From assembly GCF_003019815.1 (NCBI RefSeq), contig NZ_CP027773.1:4698501-4762500 (forward strand): 64,000 nt of DNA. The letters are read 5' to 3'. Both the position numbers and the translations under genes were made by a program. Positions 32,010 through 40,342 of this stretch are shown one piece after another. Origin of the DNA: Variovorax sp. PMC12 (GTDB taxonomy: Bacteria > Pseudomonadota > Gammaproteobacteria > Burkholderiales > Burkholderiaceae_C). The notes under the pieces are model-generated. The model was not told the DNA's origin. It made no database searches and saw only the letters and a program-made list of their open reading frames with translations. The stretch's first letter is position 1; every line of letters starts with the position of its first letter.

Positions 32010-35000
32010 TTGCTGTTTTCCAAAGTTCTGATTGCCAACCGCGGCGAGATCGCCGTGCGGCTGGTGCGCGCGCTGCGCGACCTGGACATCGCCAGCGTGG
32101 CGGTGCATGCGCGCGACGACGCGGCGGCGCTGCACGCGCAACTGGCCGACGTGGCGGTGGCGCTCGATGCCACCGGGCCCGCCGCCTATCTCGATGTCGC
32201 GGCGCTGATCGCGGTGGCGAAGGCGCAGGGTTGCGATGCGGTGCATCCCGGCTACGGCTTCCTCAGCGAGCGCGCCGACTTCGCACAGGCCTGCGCGGAC
32301 GCCGGCCTGGTCTTCATCGGCCCCACGCCGGAGCAGCTGGGCCTGTTCGGCGACAAGGCACGCGCGCGCGCGCTGGCCACGCAATGCGATGTGCCGGTGA
32401 TGCCCGGCAGCGCCGGCGCCGTGACGCTCGCGCAGGCGCAGGCCTTCTTCGCCGAGCAGCATGCGCAGGGCGCTGGCGTGATGGTCAAGGCCATCGGCGG
32501 CGGCGGCGGCCGCGGCATGCGCGCGGTGCTCGACGCGCAGGAGCTGCCGCAGGCGCACGCGCGCTGCATGTCGGAGGCCAAGGCCGCCTTCGGCATCGAG
32601 GGCGTGTATGTGGAGCGGCTGATGCGCAACGCGCGGCACATCGAGGTGCAGGTGCTGGGCGACGGCAAGGCTGTGGCCAGCCTCGGCGAGCGCGAATGCA
32701 CGCTGCAGCGGCGCTTCCAGAAGCTGGTGGAAATCGCGCCCAGCCCTTCGCTGCCCGAAGCCTTGCGCGCGCAGGTCACGCAGGCCGCGTTGCGCATGGC
32801 CAGGACGGTGGGCTATCGCGGGCTCGGCACCTTCGAGTTCCTGGTCGACGTGGAATCGTCGACGCTGCCCTTCGTCTTCATCGAGGCCAATCCGCGCCTG
32901 CAGGTCGAGCACACGGTGACGGAGGCGGTCACGGGGCTGGACCTCGTGCAACTGCAGATTTCGGTGGCGGCAGGCGAGCCGCTCGGCGCACTGGGCGTGG
33001 AGGCCGATCGCACGGCGGCGCAGCGCGGCTTTGCGGTGCAGTGGCGCATCAATGCGGAGACGCTCGATGCGCAGGGCAATGCGCGGCCTTCCGGCGGCGC
33101 GCTGGCTCGCTTCGACCTGCCCGCGGGGCCGGGCGTGCGCGTCGACACGCACGGCTATGCGGGGCTCGCGCCTTCGCCGCACTACGACACGCTGCTTGCG
33201 AAGCTGATCGTGCATTCGCCGTCGCCGCGATTCGCGGATGCGCTGCGGCGCTCGCTGCGCGCGCTGGACGAATGCCACATCGAAGGCATCGCCACCAACC
33301 TGTCGCTGCTGCGTGCCATTGCCGCGCGGCCCGAGTTCGCGACGCAGGCGGTGCACACACGTTTCGTCGAGGCGCACCTGGGCGATCTGCTTGCTGCTTC
33401 GGCGTTGCTTGAGAAGCAGGCAAGAAAGACCGCCGCCGCGCCTGCAGCCGAAGCCGCCATCGCGGACGACGGCTCGGACGAACTCACGGTGAAGGCGCCG
33501 ATGCCCGCGCGCCTCGTGCAGTTCGAAGTCGCCGTGGGCGACGTGCTGCCGGCCGGCGCGCAGCTCGGCGTGCTCGAAGCGATGAAGATGGAGCATCTGC
33601 TGCACGCACCCGTGGCGGGCCGCGTGGTCGCGTTGCTGGCCGCGCCAGGCGACTACCTCGTCGAAGGCCAGTCGCTGGTGCAGCTCGAAGCCGTCGATGC
33701 GCAGGCCGTGGAAGCCGAGGCGCGCGCCGAGCACGACCTCGATGCCATCCGCCCCGACCTGCAGAAGGTCATCGACCGCCATGCGCCCACGCTGGACATC
33801 AACCGCCAGGCCGCCGTCGGCAAGCGCCATGCGCAGGGCGGCCGCACCGCGCGCGAGAACATCGCGGACCTGTGCGACACCGCCTCCGACCCCGGCAACT
33901 TCATCGAGTACGGCGCGCTCGCCATCGCCGCGCAGACGCGCCGCCGCACGCTGCAAGACCTGATCGCCAACACGCCGGCCGACGGCATGGTCACCGGCCT
34001 GGGCAGCGTCAACGCGAAGCAGTTCGGCCCCGAGGCATCGCGCTGCGCGGTGCTGGCCTACGACTACACCGTGCTGGCCGGCACGCAGGGCATGCGCAAT
34101 CACCACAAGACCGACCGGCTGCTGGCGGTGGCGCACCAGCTGAAGCTGCCGGTCGTGCTGTTCGCCGAAGGCGGCGGCGGGCGGCCGGGCGACACCGACA
34201 TGCCGATCGTGGCGGGCCTGAACAACCACACCTTCAGCCAGTTCGCGGCGCTGTCGGGCAAGGTGCCGGTGGTCGGCATCGTGCATGGCCGCTGCTTCGC
34301 GGGCAACGCGGCGTTGCTGGGCTGCGCCGACGTGATCATCGCCACCAGGGGCAGCAACATCGGGATGAGCGGCCCCGCGATGATCGAAGGCGGCGGTCTC
34401 GGCACCTTCGCGCCCGAGCAGATCGGGCCGAGCAGCGTGCAGTCGCGCAACGGCGTGATCGACATCCTGGTGGACGACGAGGCGGCGGCCGTGGCGGCGG
34501 CGAAGCAATATCTCTCGTACTTCCAGGGCCCGACCTCCGACTGGCAGTGCGCCGACCCGCGCACGCTGCGCCACGTGGTGCCCGAGAACCGCCTGCGCGT
34601 GTACGACGTGCGCGCCGCCATGCGCGGCGTGGCCGACACCGGCTCGCTGCTCGAACTGCGCGCGGGTTTCGGTGCCGGTGTGGTCACCGCGCTGGCGCGC
34701 ATCGAGGGCCGGCCGGTGGGCCTGATGGCCAACAACCCGCATCACCTGGGCGGCGCGATCGACGTCGAGGCGGCCGACAAGTCCGCGCGCTTCATGCAGC
34801 TGTGCAATGCGCACGGGCTTCCGATTGTTTCGTTGTGCGACACGCCCGGCTTCATGGTCGGCCCCGAAATCGAGGCGCGGGCGCAGGTGCGGCACGTGTG
34901 CCGCATGTTCATGGTGGCCTCGCATCTGCGCGTGCCGTTCTTCGCGGTGGTGCTGCGCAAGGGCTACGGCCTGGGCGCGCAGGCGATGACGGCGGGCGGC

Positions 35001-35306
35001 TTCGATGCGCCGGTCTTCACCGTGGCCTGGCCGACCGGCGAGTTCGGCGCAATGGGCCTCGAAGGCGCCGTGCGGCTGGGTTTCCGCAAGGAACTGGCCG
35101 CCGTGCCGGAAGGCGACGAGCGCGACGCACTGTTCAAGAAGCTCTTGGCGCAGCAGTACGCCAACGGCGAGGCGATCCACATGGCGCAGACACTGGAGAT
35201 CGACGCTGTGATCGATCCGGCGGACACGCGCACCTGGCTGGTGCGCGGGCTGGATTCGGCCGCGGGCCGCCACGAAGCCGTCTCGCCCTACGTGGACACC
35301 TGGTAA
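32010..35306 (+). CDS. Single-chain biotin-dependent acyl-CoA carboxylase
   Basis: A 1098-residue protein that joins three functions normally on separate subunits. The biotin carboxylase domain (residues 1-455) starts VLIANRGEIAVRLVRAL, has the ATP-grasp glycine loop KAIGGGGGRGMRAV and EANPRLQVEHTVTEAV. The biotinyl domain carries GVLEAMKMEHLL with Lys526. From about residue 580 a two-lobed carboxyltransferase of the methylcrotonyl/propionyl-CoA carboxylase type follows (GKRHAQGGRTARENI; GRCFAGNAALLGCADV; GYGLGAQAMTAGGF). This layout equals the long-chain acyl-CoA carboxylases known from actinobacteria and alphaproteobacteria, with uncertain substrate here. Start is TTG 32010 with GAGAGG upstream. 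Confidence 0.9.
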   Translation: MLFSKVLIANRGEIAVRLVRALRDLDIASVAVHARDDAAALHAQLADVAVALDATGPAAYLDVAALIAVAKAQGCDAVHPGYGFLSERADFAQACADAGLVFIGPTPEQLGLFGDKARARALATQCDVPVMPGSAGAVTLAQAQAFFAEQHAQGAGVMVKAIGGGGGRGMRAVLDAQELPQAHARCMSEAKAAFGIEGVYVERLMRNARHIEVQVLGDGKAVASLGERECTLQRRFQKLVEIAPSPSLPEALRAQVTQAALRMARTVGYRGLGTFEFLVDVESSTLPFVFIEANPRLQVEHTVTEAVTGLDLVQLQISVAAGEPLGALGVEADRTAAQRGFAVQWRINAETLDAQGNARPSGGALARFDLPAGPGVRVDTHGYAGLAPSPHYDTLLAKLIVHSPSPRFADALRRSLRALDECHIEGIATNLSLLRAIAARPEFATQAVHTRFVEAHLGDLLAASALLEKQARKTAAAPAAEAAIADDGSDELTVKAPMPARLVQFEVAVGDVLPAGAQLGVLEAMKMEHLLHAPVAGRVVALLAAPGDYLVEGQSLVQLEAVDAQAVEAEARAEHDLDAIRPDLQKVIDRHAPTLDINRQAAVGKRHAQGGRTARENIADLCDTASDPGNFIEYGALAIAAQTRRRTLQDLIANTPADGMVTGLGSVNAKQFGPEASRCAVLAYDYTVLAGTQGMRNHHKTDRLLAVAHQLKLPVVLFAEGGGGRPGDTDMPIVAGLNNHTFSQFAALSGKVPVVGIVHGRCFAGNAALLGCADVIIATRGSNIGMSGPAMIEGGGLGTFAPEQIGPSSVQSRNGVIDILVDDEAAAVAAAKQYLSYFQGPTSDWQCADPRTLRHVVPENRLRVYDVRAAMRGVADTGSLLELRAGFGAGVVTALARIEGRPVGLMANNPHHLGGAIDVEAADKSARFMQLCNAHGLPIVSLCDTPGFMVGPEIEARAQVRHVCRMFMVASHLRVPFFAVVLRKGYGLGAQAMTAGGFDAPVFTVAWPTGEFGAMGLEGAVRLGFRKELAAVPEGDERDALFKKLLAQQYANGEAIHMAQTLEIDAVIDPADTRTWLVRGLDSAAGRHEAVSPYVDTW

Positions 35307-35371
35307 CCGCGCGCTAGACCTCGTAACGACCGGGGTAAAGGCGGCTCCGTAAACTGGGCGGCTTTGCGCGC

Positions 35372-36694
35372 ATGGAATTGATTTCACGTTGGCGGGCTCG
35401 GTTCTGCGCGGGCGCCGCAACGCATTGGATGGTCGCATGGCTCCTTGCCGCGGTGGGTGCCGGCGTGTGGGCATTGCCATCCGCCGGCCAGCCGCCCCGG
35501 CAGCCCGCCGAGGCCCATTGGGTCGCCAGCTGGGCTGCGGCGCCCATGGAGTTCAGCGAGCTCATGGCGAACCCCACCACCGCACCGCTGGCGGGGCCCG
35601 GCAAGCACGTGTTTCGCGGCCAGACGCTGCGCCAGCTGGTGCAGCCCGCGCTGGACGGAAGCCGCGTGCGCGTGCGCTTCTCCAACCGCTTCGGCAAGGC
35701 GCCGCTGCGCATCGCCGCGGCGAGCGTGGGGCTGGTCACGGGCGGGAACGCGGTGTCTCCGGCCACGCTGGGCCCGCTGCGCTTCGGCGGCCGCGGCAGC
35801 CTCACCATCGCGCCGGGCGCGGACGCCTGGAGCGACGGCATCGACCTGAAGGCCGAGGCCGGCCAGACCCTGGCGGTGAGCACCTACCTCGACCAGCCGA
35901 CGCCCTTCGCGACCATCCACCAGAACGGCCAGGGCACGAGCTGGGTCGTCCCTGGCAACGCCACCGGGACGGCCAAACTGCAAGGCGCGGCGCCGCTGGC
36001 GCTCAACCACATCGTGACCGGCCTCGACGTGATGACGAGCCAGCCGGCCCGCATCGTGGTGGCCTTCGGCGACTCCATCACGGCGGGCGGCAACGACGCC
36101 AGCGGCGGTTCCTACCCCGTCATGCTCGCCACGCGGCTGCGCGACAGCCCGCAGGTGCCGGCCGGGCTGTCGGTGATCAACATGGGCATCGGCGGCAACC
36201 GGCTGCTGCTCGACAGCTCGGGGCCCAGCGGCATGTCGCGCTTCGCGAAGGACGTGCTGGCGCAAAGCGGCGTGACGCACGTGATCGTGCTGATGGGCAC
36301 CAACGACATCGGCCGCGCAGCGTTCGCCGGCGTGCCCGGGTTCCCGCACATCGCGTCAGAGGCGCCCACTGCCGAGCGCATCACCGAAGGCCTCGAGCAG
36401 CTCATCAAGCAGGCGCGCGCCAAGGGCGTGAAGCTGATGATCGGCACCGTGCCGCCGTTCCGGAACACGCCCTACTGGACGCAGGCGACCGAGGCCATGC
36501 GCGGCGCGGTCAACACCTGGATCCGCGGCCGGCAGGACGTGGACGGCGTGATCGATTTCGACGCCGTCCTGCGCGACCCCGCCGATCCGCTCGCGCTGAA
36601 CCCGAAGTACGACAGCGGCGACCACCTGCACCCGAACAAGGCCGGGCATGCGGCGATGGCTTCGGCCGTCGACCTGAAGGAACTGATGGAGTGA
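35372..36694 (+). CDS. Secreted SGNH/GDSL hydrolase
   Basis: A 440-residue esterase-type protein with an N-terminal signal or anchor (WMVAWLLAAVGAGVWALPSA). Residues 48-225 form an additional beta-rich N-terminal domain (HWVASWAAAPMEFSE). The SGNH blocks then follow in order: VVAFGDSITAGGND (Ser, block I), NMGIGGNRLL (Gly, block II), VLMGTNDIGRAA (Asn, block III) and SGDHLHPNKAGH (Asp/His, block V). It probably removes ester groups from an extracellular or periplasmic carbohydrate or lipid; the substrate is unknown. The gene stands alone between the carboxylase and a small secreted protein gene. Confidence 0.9.
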   Translation: MELISRWRARFCAGAATHWMVAWLLAAVGAGVWALPSAGQPPRQPAEAHWVASWAAAPMEFSELMANPTTAPLAGPGKHVFRGQTLRQLVQPALDGSRVRVRFSNRFGKAPLRIAAASVGLVTGGNAVSPATLGPLRFGGRGSLTIAPGADAWSDGIDLKAEAGQTLAVSTYLDQPTPFATIHQNGQGTSWVVPGNATGTAKLQGAAPLALNHIVTGLDVMTSQPARIVVAFGDSITAGGNDASGGSYPVMLATRLRDSPQVPAGLSVINMGIGGNRLLLDSSGPSGMSRFAKDVLAQSGVTHVIVLMGTNDIGRAAFAGVPGFPHIASEAPTAERITEGLEQLIKQARAKGVKLMIGTVPPFRNTPYWTQATEAMRGAVNTWIRGRQDVDGVIDFDAVLRDPADPLALNPKYDSGDHLHPNKAGHAAMASAVDLKELME

Positions 36695-36819
36695 ATGTGC
36701 GCGATTGCGCCGGGAGAATCGCGAAACAGCTCTACATAAGACTTCGTGTCCCGCTTACAGGCGGTTCACATGAGCCCGGCAGCATGAAGGCTCTTCCAAC
36801 TACTCATGAGGAGTCCTTC

Positions 36820-37194
36820 ATGAAAAAAATCGCATTGGCTCTTTCCATCGGTACGGCTTCGCTTCTGTCCGTGGGCGCTCTGACCGTTCCCACCGCCGCG
36901 CAGGCGCAACCCGTGGTCACCGTCCAGGTGGCGCCGCCTCCGCCGCGCTTCGAGCGCGTGCCGCCGCCGCGCCGCGGTTTCGTCTGGGCGCCGGGGCACT
37001 ATGAATGGCGTGGCGGCCGCCATGTGTGGGTGCGCGGCAACTGGGTGCGCGCCCGTCCGGGCTATGCGTACCGTGCGCCCGAATGGCGCCAGGACGGCGG
37101 CCGCTGGGTGTACAACGCCGGCCGCTGGGACCGCGACGGCGACGGGGTGCCCAACCGCTACGACCGCCGGCCGAACAATCCCTACAGGAACTGA
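36820..37194 (+). CDS. Small secreted YXWGXW-type repeat protein
   Basis: A 124-residue protein with a signal peptide (IALALSIGTASLLSVGALTV ending at AAQAQ). The mature part has Pro/Arg stretches and repeats of an aromatic pattern: GFVWAPGHYEWRGGRHVWVRGNW (read as WAPGHYEW and HVWVRGNW) and later EWRQDGGRWVYNAGRWDRDG. These fit the YXWGXW repeat family common in proteobacteria. The C-terminal acidic DRDGDGVPNRYD is a calcium-loop-like motif. It has ATGAGGAG before the ATG. The next gene on the other strand ends one base away. Function: unknown, probably envelope-associated. Confidence 0.85.
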   Translation: MKKIALALSIGTASLLSVGALTVPTAAQAQPVVTVQVAPPPPRFERVPPPRRGFVWAPGHYEWRGGRHVWVRGNWVRARPGYAYRAPEWRQDGGRWVYNAGRWDRDGDGVPNRYDRRPNNPYRN

Positions 37195-37195
37195 C

Positions 37196-38062
37196 CTAGC
37201 GGAAGACGACGGTGCGGTGGCCGTTCAGCAGCACCCGGTGCTCGCTGTGCCACTTCACCGCGCGGGCCAGCACCTGGCTCTCGGTGTCGCGGCCGCGCGC
37301 CGTCAGGTCTTCCACGGTGTCGGTGTGGTCGGCGCGGGCCACGTCCTGCTCGATGATCGGGCCTTCGTCCAGGTCGGCCGTCACGTAGTGGGCGGTGGCG
37401 CCGATCAGCTTAACGCCGCGGTCGTGCGCCTGGTAGTAGGGCTTGGCGCCCTTGAAGCTGGGCAGGAACGAATGGTGGATGTTGATCGCGCGGCCGGCCA
37501 GGCTGCGGCACAGGTCGTTGCTCAGGATCTGCATGTAGCGCGCCAGCACCACCAGCTCGGCGCCCTCGGACTCGATGATTTCCAGCTGCTTCGCCTCGGC
37601 CTGGGCCTTGGTGGCGGCCGTCACCGGGATGTGGTGGAACGGCACGTTGTAGCTGGCGGCCAGCTGGTAGAAGTCGCGGTGGTTCGAGATGATGGCGCGC
37701 ACGTCGATGGCGAGCAGGCCGCTCTTCCAGCGGAACAGCAGGTCGTTGAGGCAATGGCCTTCCTTGCTGACTAGCAGCACGGTCTTCATCGGCTCGGCGG
37801 CGGCGTGCAGCTGCAGCGTCATGCCGAAGCCGGCGGCGAAGGTCTTCAGCTCTTCGCGCAGCGTGGCTTCGCTGTGGTCGCCGCAGGCGAAGCGCACGCG
37901 CATGAAGAACAGGCCGGTGCCGTGGTCGTTGTACTGGGCTGCCTCTTCGATGTTGGCGCCACGCTCGAGCAGAAAGCCCGAGACGGCGTGCACGATGCCT
38001 GTCCGGTCGGGGCAGGAGAGGTTCAGGATGTAGGCGGGCGAGGTAGGCGTAGAGGTCGTCAT
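37196..38062 (-). CDS. purU: Formyltetrahydrofolate deformylase
   Basis: A 288-residue enzyme that hydrolyses 10-formyl-THF to formate and THF, supplying formate for purine synthesis and balancing one-carbon pools. An N-terminal ACT domain (ILNLSCPDRTGIVHAVSGFL) is followed by the formyltransferase fold: VLVSKEGHCLNDLLFRW, AIISNHRDFYQLA, RAINIHHSFLPSFKGAKPY and ATAHYVTADLDEGPII, which contain the expected Asn/His/Asp catalytic triad. Start chosen at ATG 38062 (MTTSTPTSPAY), giving the normal length of the family. It is divergent from the aminotransferase gene. Confidence 0.95.
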   Translation of the reverse strand: MTTSTPTSPAYILNLSCPDRTGIVHAVSGFLLERGANIEEAAQYNDHGTGLFFMRVRFACGDHSEATLREELKTFAAGFGMTLQLHAAAEPMKTVLLVSKEGHCLNDLLFRWKSGLLAIDVRAIISNHRDFYQLAASYNVPFHHIPVTAATKAQAEAKQLEIIESEGAELVVLARYMQILSNDLCRSLAGRAINIHHSFLPSFKGAKPYYQAHDRGVKLIGATAHYVTADLDEGPIIEQDVARADHTDTVEDLTARGRDTESQVLARAVKWHSEHRVLLNGHRTVVFR

Positions 38063-38132
38063 CTGGGTGGAATTGTCGCAGGGGTGCCAGAATCGCGATT
38101 TTCCCCGACCCCATAACCCGCAGGAGCGAGAC

Positions 38133-39467
38133 ATGGCCTTCCAGGACTTCAACATGGACAACCAGTGGTTGCCCTTCACCCCCAACCGTCATTTCCGCAA
38201 GGATCCGCGCGTTTTCGTGGCGGCCGACGGCATGGAATTCACCACCCACGACGGCAAGAAGGTGATCGACGGCATCTCGTCGCTGTGGTGCGTGGGCGCC
38301 GGCCACAACAGGAAGCCGATCAACGAGGCGATCAAGAAGCAGCTCGACACGCTCGACTACGCCACCGCCTTCCAGGTCAGCAACGACAGGGCCTTCAAGG
38401 CGGCCGAGATGATCGCCTCGCTGGCCCCCGGCGACCTCAACAAGGTGCTGTTCTGCAACTCGGGCTCCGAAGCCGCCGACACCTCCATGAAGGTGGCGCT
38501 GGCCTACCACCGCGCGCGCGGCGAAGGCCACCGCAACGTGTTCATCGGCCGCGAGAAGGGCTACCACGGCGTGGGGTTCGGCGGCATGTCGGTGGGCGGC
38601 ATCCCGGGCAACCGCAAGGTGTTCGGCTCGGCTTTCCTGCCGCGCGTGGACCACATGCGCTTCATCCATGATCCGGTGAACCACGCCTACATCCACAACG
38701 AGGAGCCGGTGTGGGCCGAAGACCCGCTGGTCGAGCTCGAGACCCGCATCCTGCCGCTGCACGACCCGAGCAACGTGGCCGCGATCATCGTGGAGCCCGT
38801 GGCCGGTTCGGCCGGCTGGTACCTGCCGCCCAAGGGCTACCTCCAGCGCCTGCGCGAGATCTGCGACAAGCACGGCATCCTGCTGATCTTCGACGAGGTC
38901 ATCACCGGCTTCGGCCGCATGGGCACCAACTTCGCGTCGGACTATTTCGGCGTGGTGCCCGACATGCTGAACTTCGCCAAGTGCGTGACCAACGGCGTCA
39001 TTCCGCTGGGCGGCGTGATTTGCCGCGACAAGCTCTACGACGCGATGATGAAGACCGACGCGCCCGAGCACGTGGTCGAGTTCTTCCACGGCTACACCTA
39101 TTCGGGCCATCCGGTGGCCTGCGCCGCGGCCATCGCCACGCTCGACCTGTTCAAGCAGGAGAACCTGTTCGCGCGCGCAGGCGAAATGGGCAAGGTGCTG
39201 GGCGATGCATTCCACAGCACATTCAAGGGCCTGCCGAACGTCATCAGCATCCGCAGCCTCGGCCTGGCCGCGGCGGTGGAGCTGGCGCCCATCGCGGGCA
39301 CGCCGGGCAAGCGCGCCTATGAAATCTTCCTGGACTGCTTCCACAAGGGCGCGCTGGTGCGCCCCGCCGGCGACGTGCTGGTGATCGCGCCGCCGTACAT
39401 CGTGGAGAAGTCGCACATCGACACGCTCGTGAACACGCTCGCGGACTCGATCAAGGCTCACGCCTGA
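38133..39467 (+). CDS. Class III omega-aminotransferase (beta-alanine:pyruvate type)
   Basis: A 444-residue PLP enzyme of the omega-aminotransferase subgroup, transferring an amino group from beta-alanine or other omega-amines to pyruvate. Key elements: the Trp/Phe-containing N-terminus (DNQWLPFTPNRHF), NSGSEAADTSMKVALAYH, LIFDEVITGFGRMG with Asp254, and the PLP lysine K283 in NFAKCVTNGVIPLGGV. The C-terminal region VRPAGDVLVIAPPYIVEK is also typical of this class. CAGGAG precedes the ATG. Beta-alanine specificity is from resemblance and not certain. A GC-rich hairpin follows the stop. Confidence 0.92.
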   Translation: MAFQDFNMDNQWLPFTPNRHFRKDPRVFVAADGMEFTTHDGKKVIDGISSLWCVGAGHNRKPINEAIKKQLDTLDYATAFQVSNDRAFKAAEMIASLAPGDLNKVLFCNSGSEAADTSMKVALAYHRARGEGHRNVFIGREKGYHGVGFGGMSVGGIPGNRKVFGSAFLPRVDHMRFIHDPVNHAYIHNEEPVWAEDPLVELETRILPLHDPSNVAAIIVEPVAGSAGWYLPPKGYLQRLREICDKHGILLIFDEVITGFGRMGTNFASDYFGVVPDMLNFAKCVTNGVIPLGGVICRDKLYDAMMKTDAPEHVVEFFHGYTYSGHPVACAAAIATLDLFKQENLFARAGEMGKVLGDAFHSTFKGLPNVISIRSLGLAAAVELAPIAGTPGKRAYEIFLDCFHKGALVRPAGDVLVIAPPYIVEKSHIDTLVNTLADSIKAHA

Positions 39468-39479
39468 GGTCTGTCCGCA

Positions 39480-39507
39480 CACGCCGCCGCGGCACCGCGG
39501 CGGCGTG
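39480..39507 (+). terminator. GC-rich hairpin after the aminotransferase gene
   Basis: A perfect 13 bp inverted repeat (CACGCCGCCGCGG, 2 bases, CCGCGGCGGCGTG) starts 13 bp after the TGA. There is no T-run behind it, so it may be a Rho-assisted stop or mRNA-stabilising structure rather than an intrinsic terminator. Confidence 0.55.
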
Positions 39508-39695
39508 ACCTCCTCGCTGGCCACCCGTCCTCTTCCTTCGCGGCAACACCCGCGATGCACACGAGGAACCCACCGATAACGGTGGCCAGCAGCACCGGCG
39601 AAGGCATGGGTTTGTTCCCGCCACTTCTACCGGTTCTCGGGATACCGGCTGTTTCCTGCCGTCCCTAGCATCCCTCCTCGCAGAACGCCGACCGC

Positions 39696-39713
39696 GAATC
39701 CAATGACGGATTC
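39696..39713. promoter_or_regulatory. Inverted repeat upstream of the holdfast-anchor-like operon
   Basis: GAATCC-AATGAC-GGATTC is a perfect 6 bp inverted repeat, 30 bp upstream of the first gene's ATG at 39744. A pair of TACCGG direct repeats lies further up at about 39627 and 39642. These could be regulator sites or a 5'-leader hairpin controlling the hfa-like genes. The evidence is position and symmetry only. Confidence 0.3.
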
Positions 39714-39743
39714 AAGGCGTGCGAATTCCAGAGAGGAGCAGTC

Positions 39744-40325
39744 ATGCAGCGCGTCTTTTTCCATGCCGGTCTCGTCGAGGCCGGCTGTCGCCGCCGTCGG
39801 GTCCCGAGGCTGATCGCACTGGCGTTCGCGGCCTGCGGCTGCGCGTCTTCTTCCATGGCGCTGGCCAACAACGTCGGCGAGAACGCCGCGTGGCAGTTCC
39901 AGTCGAGCGCCGACAAGGTCAACCAGGCCGCGGTGCAGGACATGATCCGCAAGCAGAAGAGCGGCTACTACGCCGCGCCGGTCTACAACACGACCATCGG
40001 CCGGCAATACAACTGCAACGTCTCGGCCACCTCGACCGGCAACGACGGCAACAACAGCACGGTCGCGAATTCGCCGTCGAACGCGGGCGCGAATTCGAGT
40101 GCCTCGGGCAACGACAGCCGCACCGGCGTGGGCACGCTCGGCGGCGCGACGGTGGGCACCTCGCAGGCCAACAGCGGCGCGGTGGGCTCGGCCGTCGTCG
40201 GCGGCACCAGCACGCAGGTGCAGGGCGCGGCCAACCAGGCGCTGAACTCGGCACAGGGCAACGCCGGCGCGCAGACGGCCAGCGTGGGCGGCAGCTCGGC
40301 ATGCGCGTTCGGGGTGCTCAATTGA
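39744..40325 (+). CDS. hfaA: HfaA-like holdfast-anchor/curlin-like secreted protein
   Basis: A 193-residue exported protein. The N-terminus has a basic region and a hydrophobic segment (LIALAFAACGCASSSMALA) forming a long signal sequence; the mature part begins NNVGENAAWQFQSSADKVNQAAVQDMI (in two parts) and contains YNTTIGRQYNCNVSATSTGND. The rest is a low-complexity Asn/Ser/Gly/Thr/Ala region (STVANSPSNAGANSSASGND), similar in make-up to amyloid-like fibre subunits. I assign it to HfaA from this start region and from its order before a CsgG-family gene and a huge repeat protein. In Caulobacter, HfaA anchors the adhesive holdfast on the outer surface. AGAGGAGCAGTC precedes the ATG. Confidence 0.62.
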   Translation: MQRVFFHAGLVEAGCRRRRVPRLIALAFAACGCASSSMALANNVGENAAWQFQSSADKVNQAAVQDMIRKQKSGYYAAPVYNTTIGRQYNCNVSATSTGNDGNNSTVANSPSNAGANSSASGNDSRTGVGTLGGATVGTSQANSGAVGSAVVGGTSTQVQGAANQALNSAQGNAGAQTASVGGSSACAFGVLN

Positions 40326-40342
40326 AAACCGGGGCACGCGAC

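Noticed and set aside
31983..35480. Long minus-strand open frame opposite the carboxylase and synthetase genes
   Set aside because: Translation is rich in His/Arg/Gln with no domain, and it lies exactly antisense to genes with complete motifs. Long antisense frames are normal in DNA with very high third-position GC.
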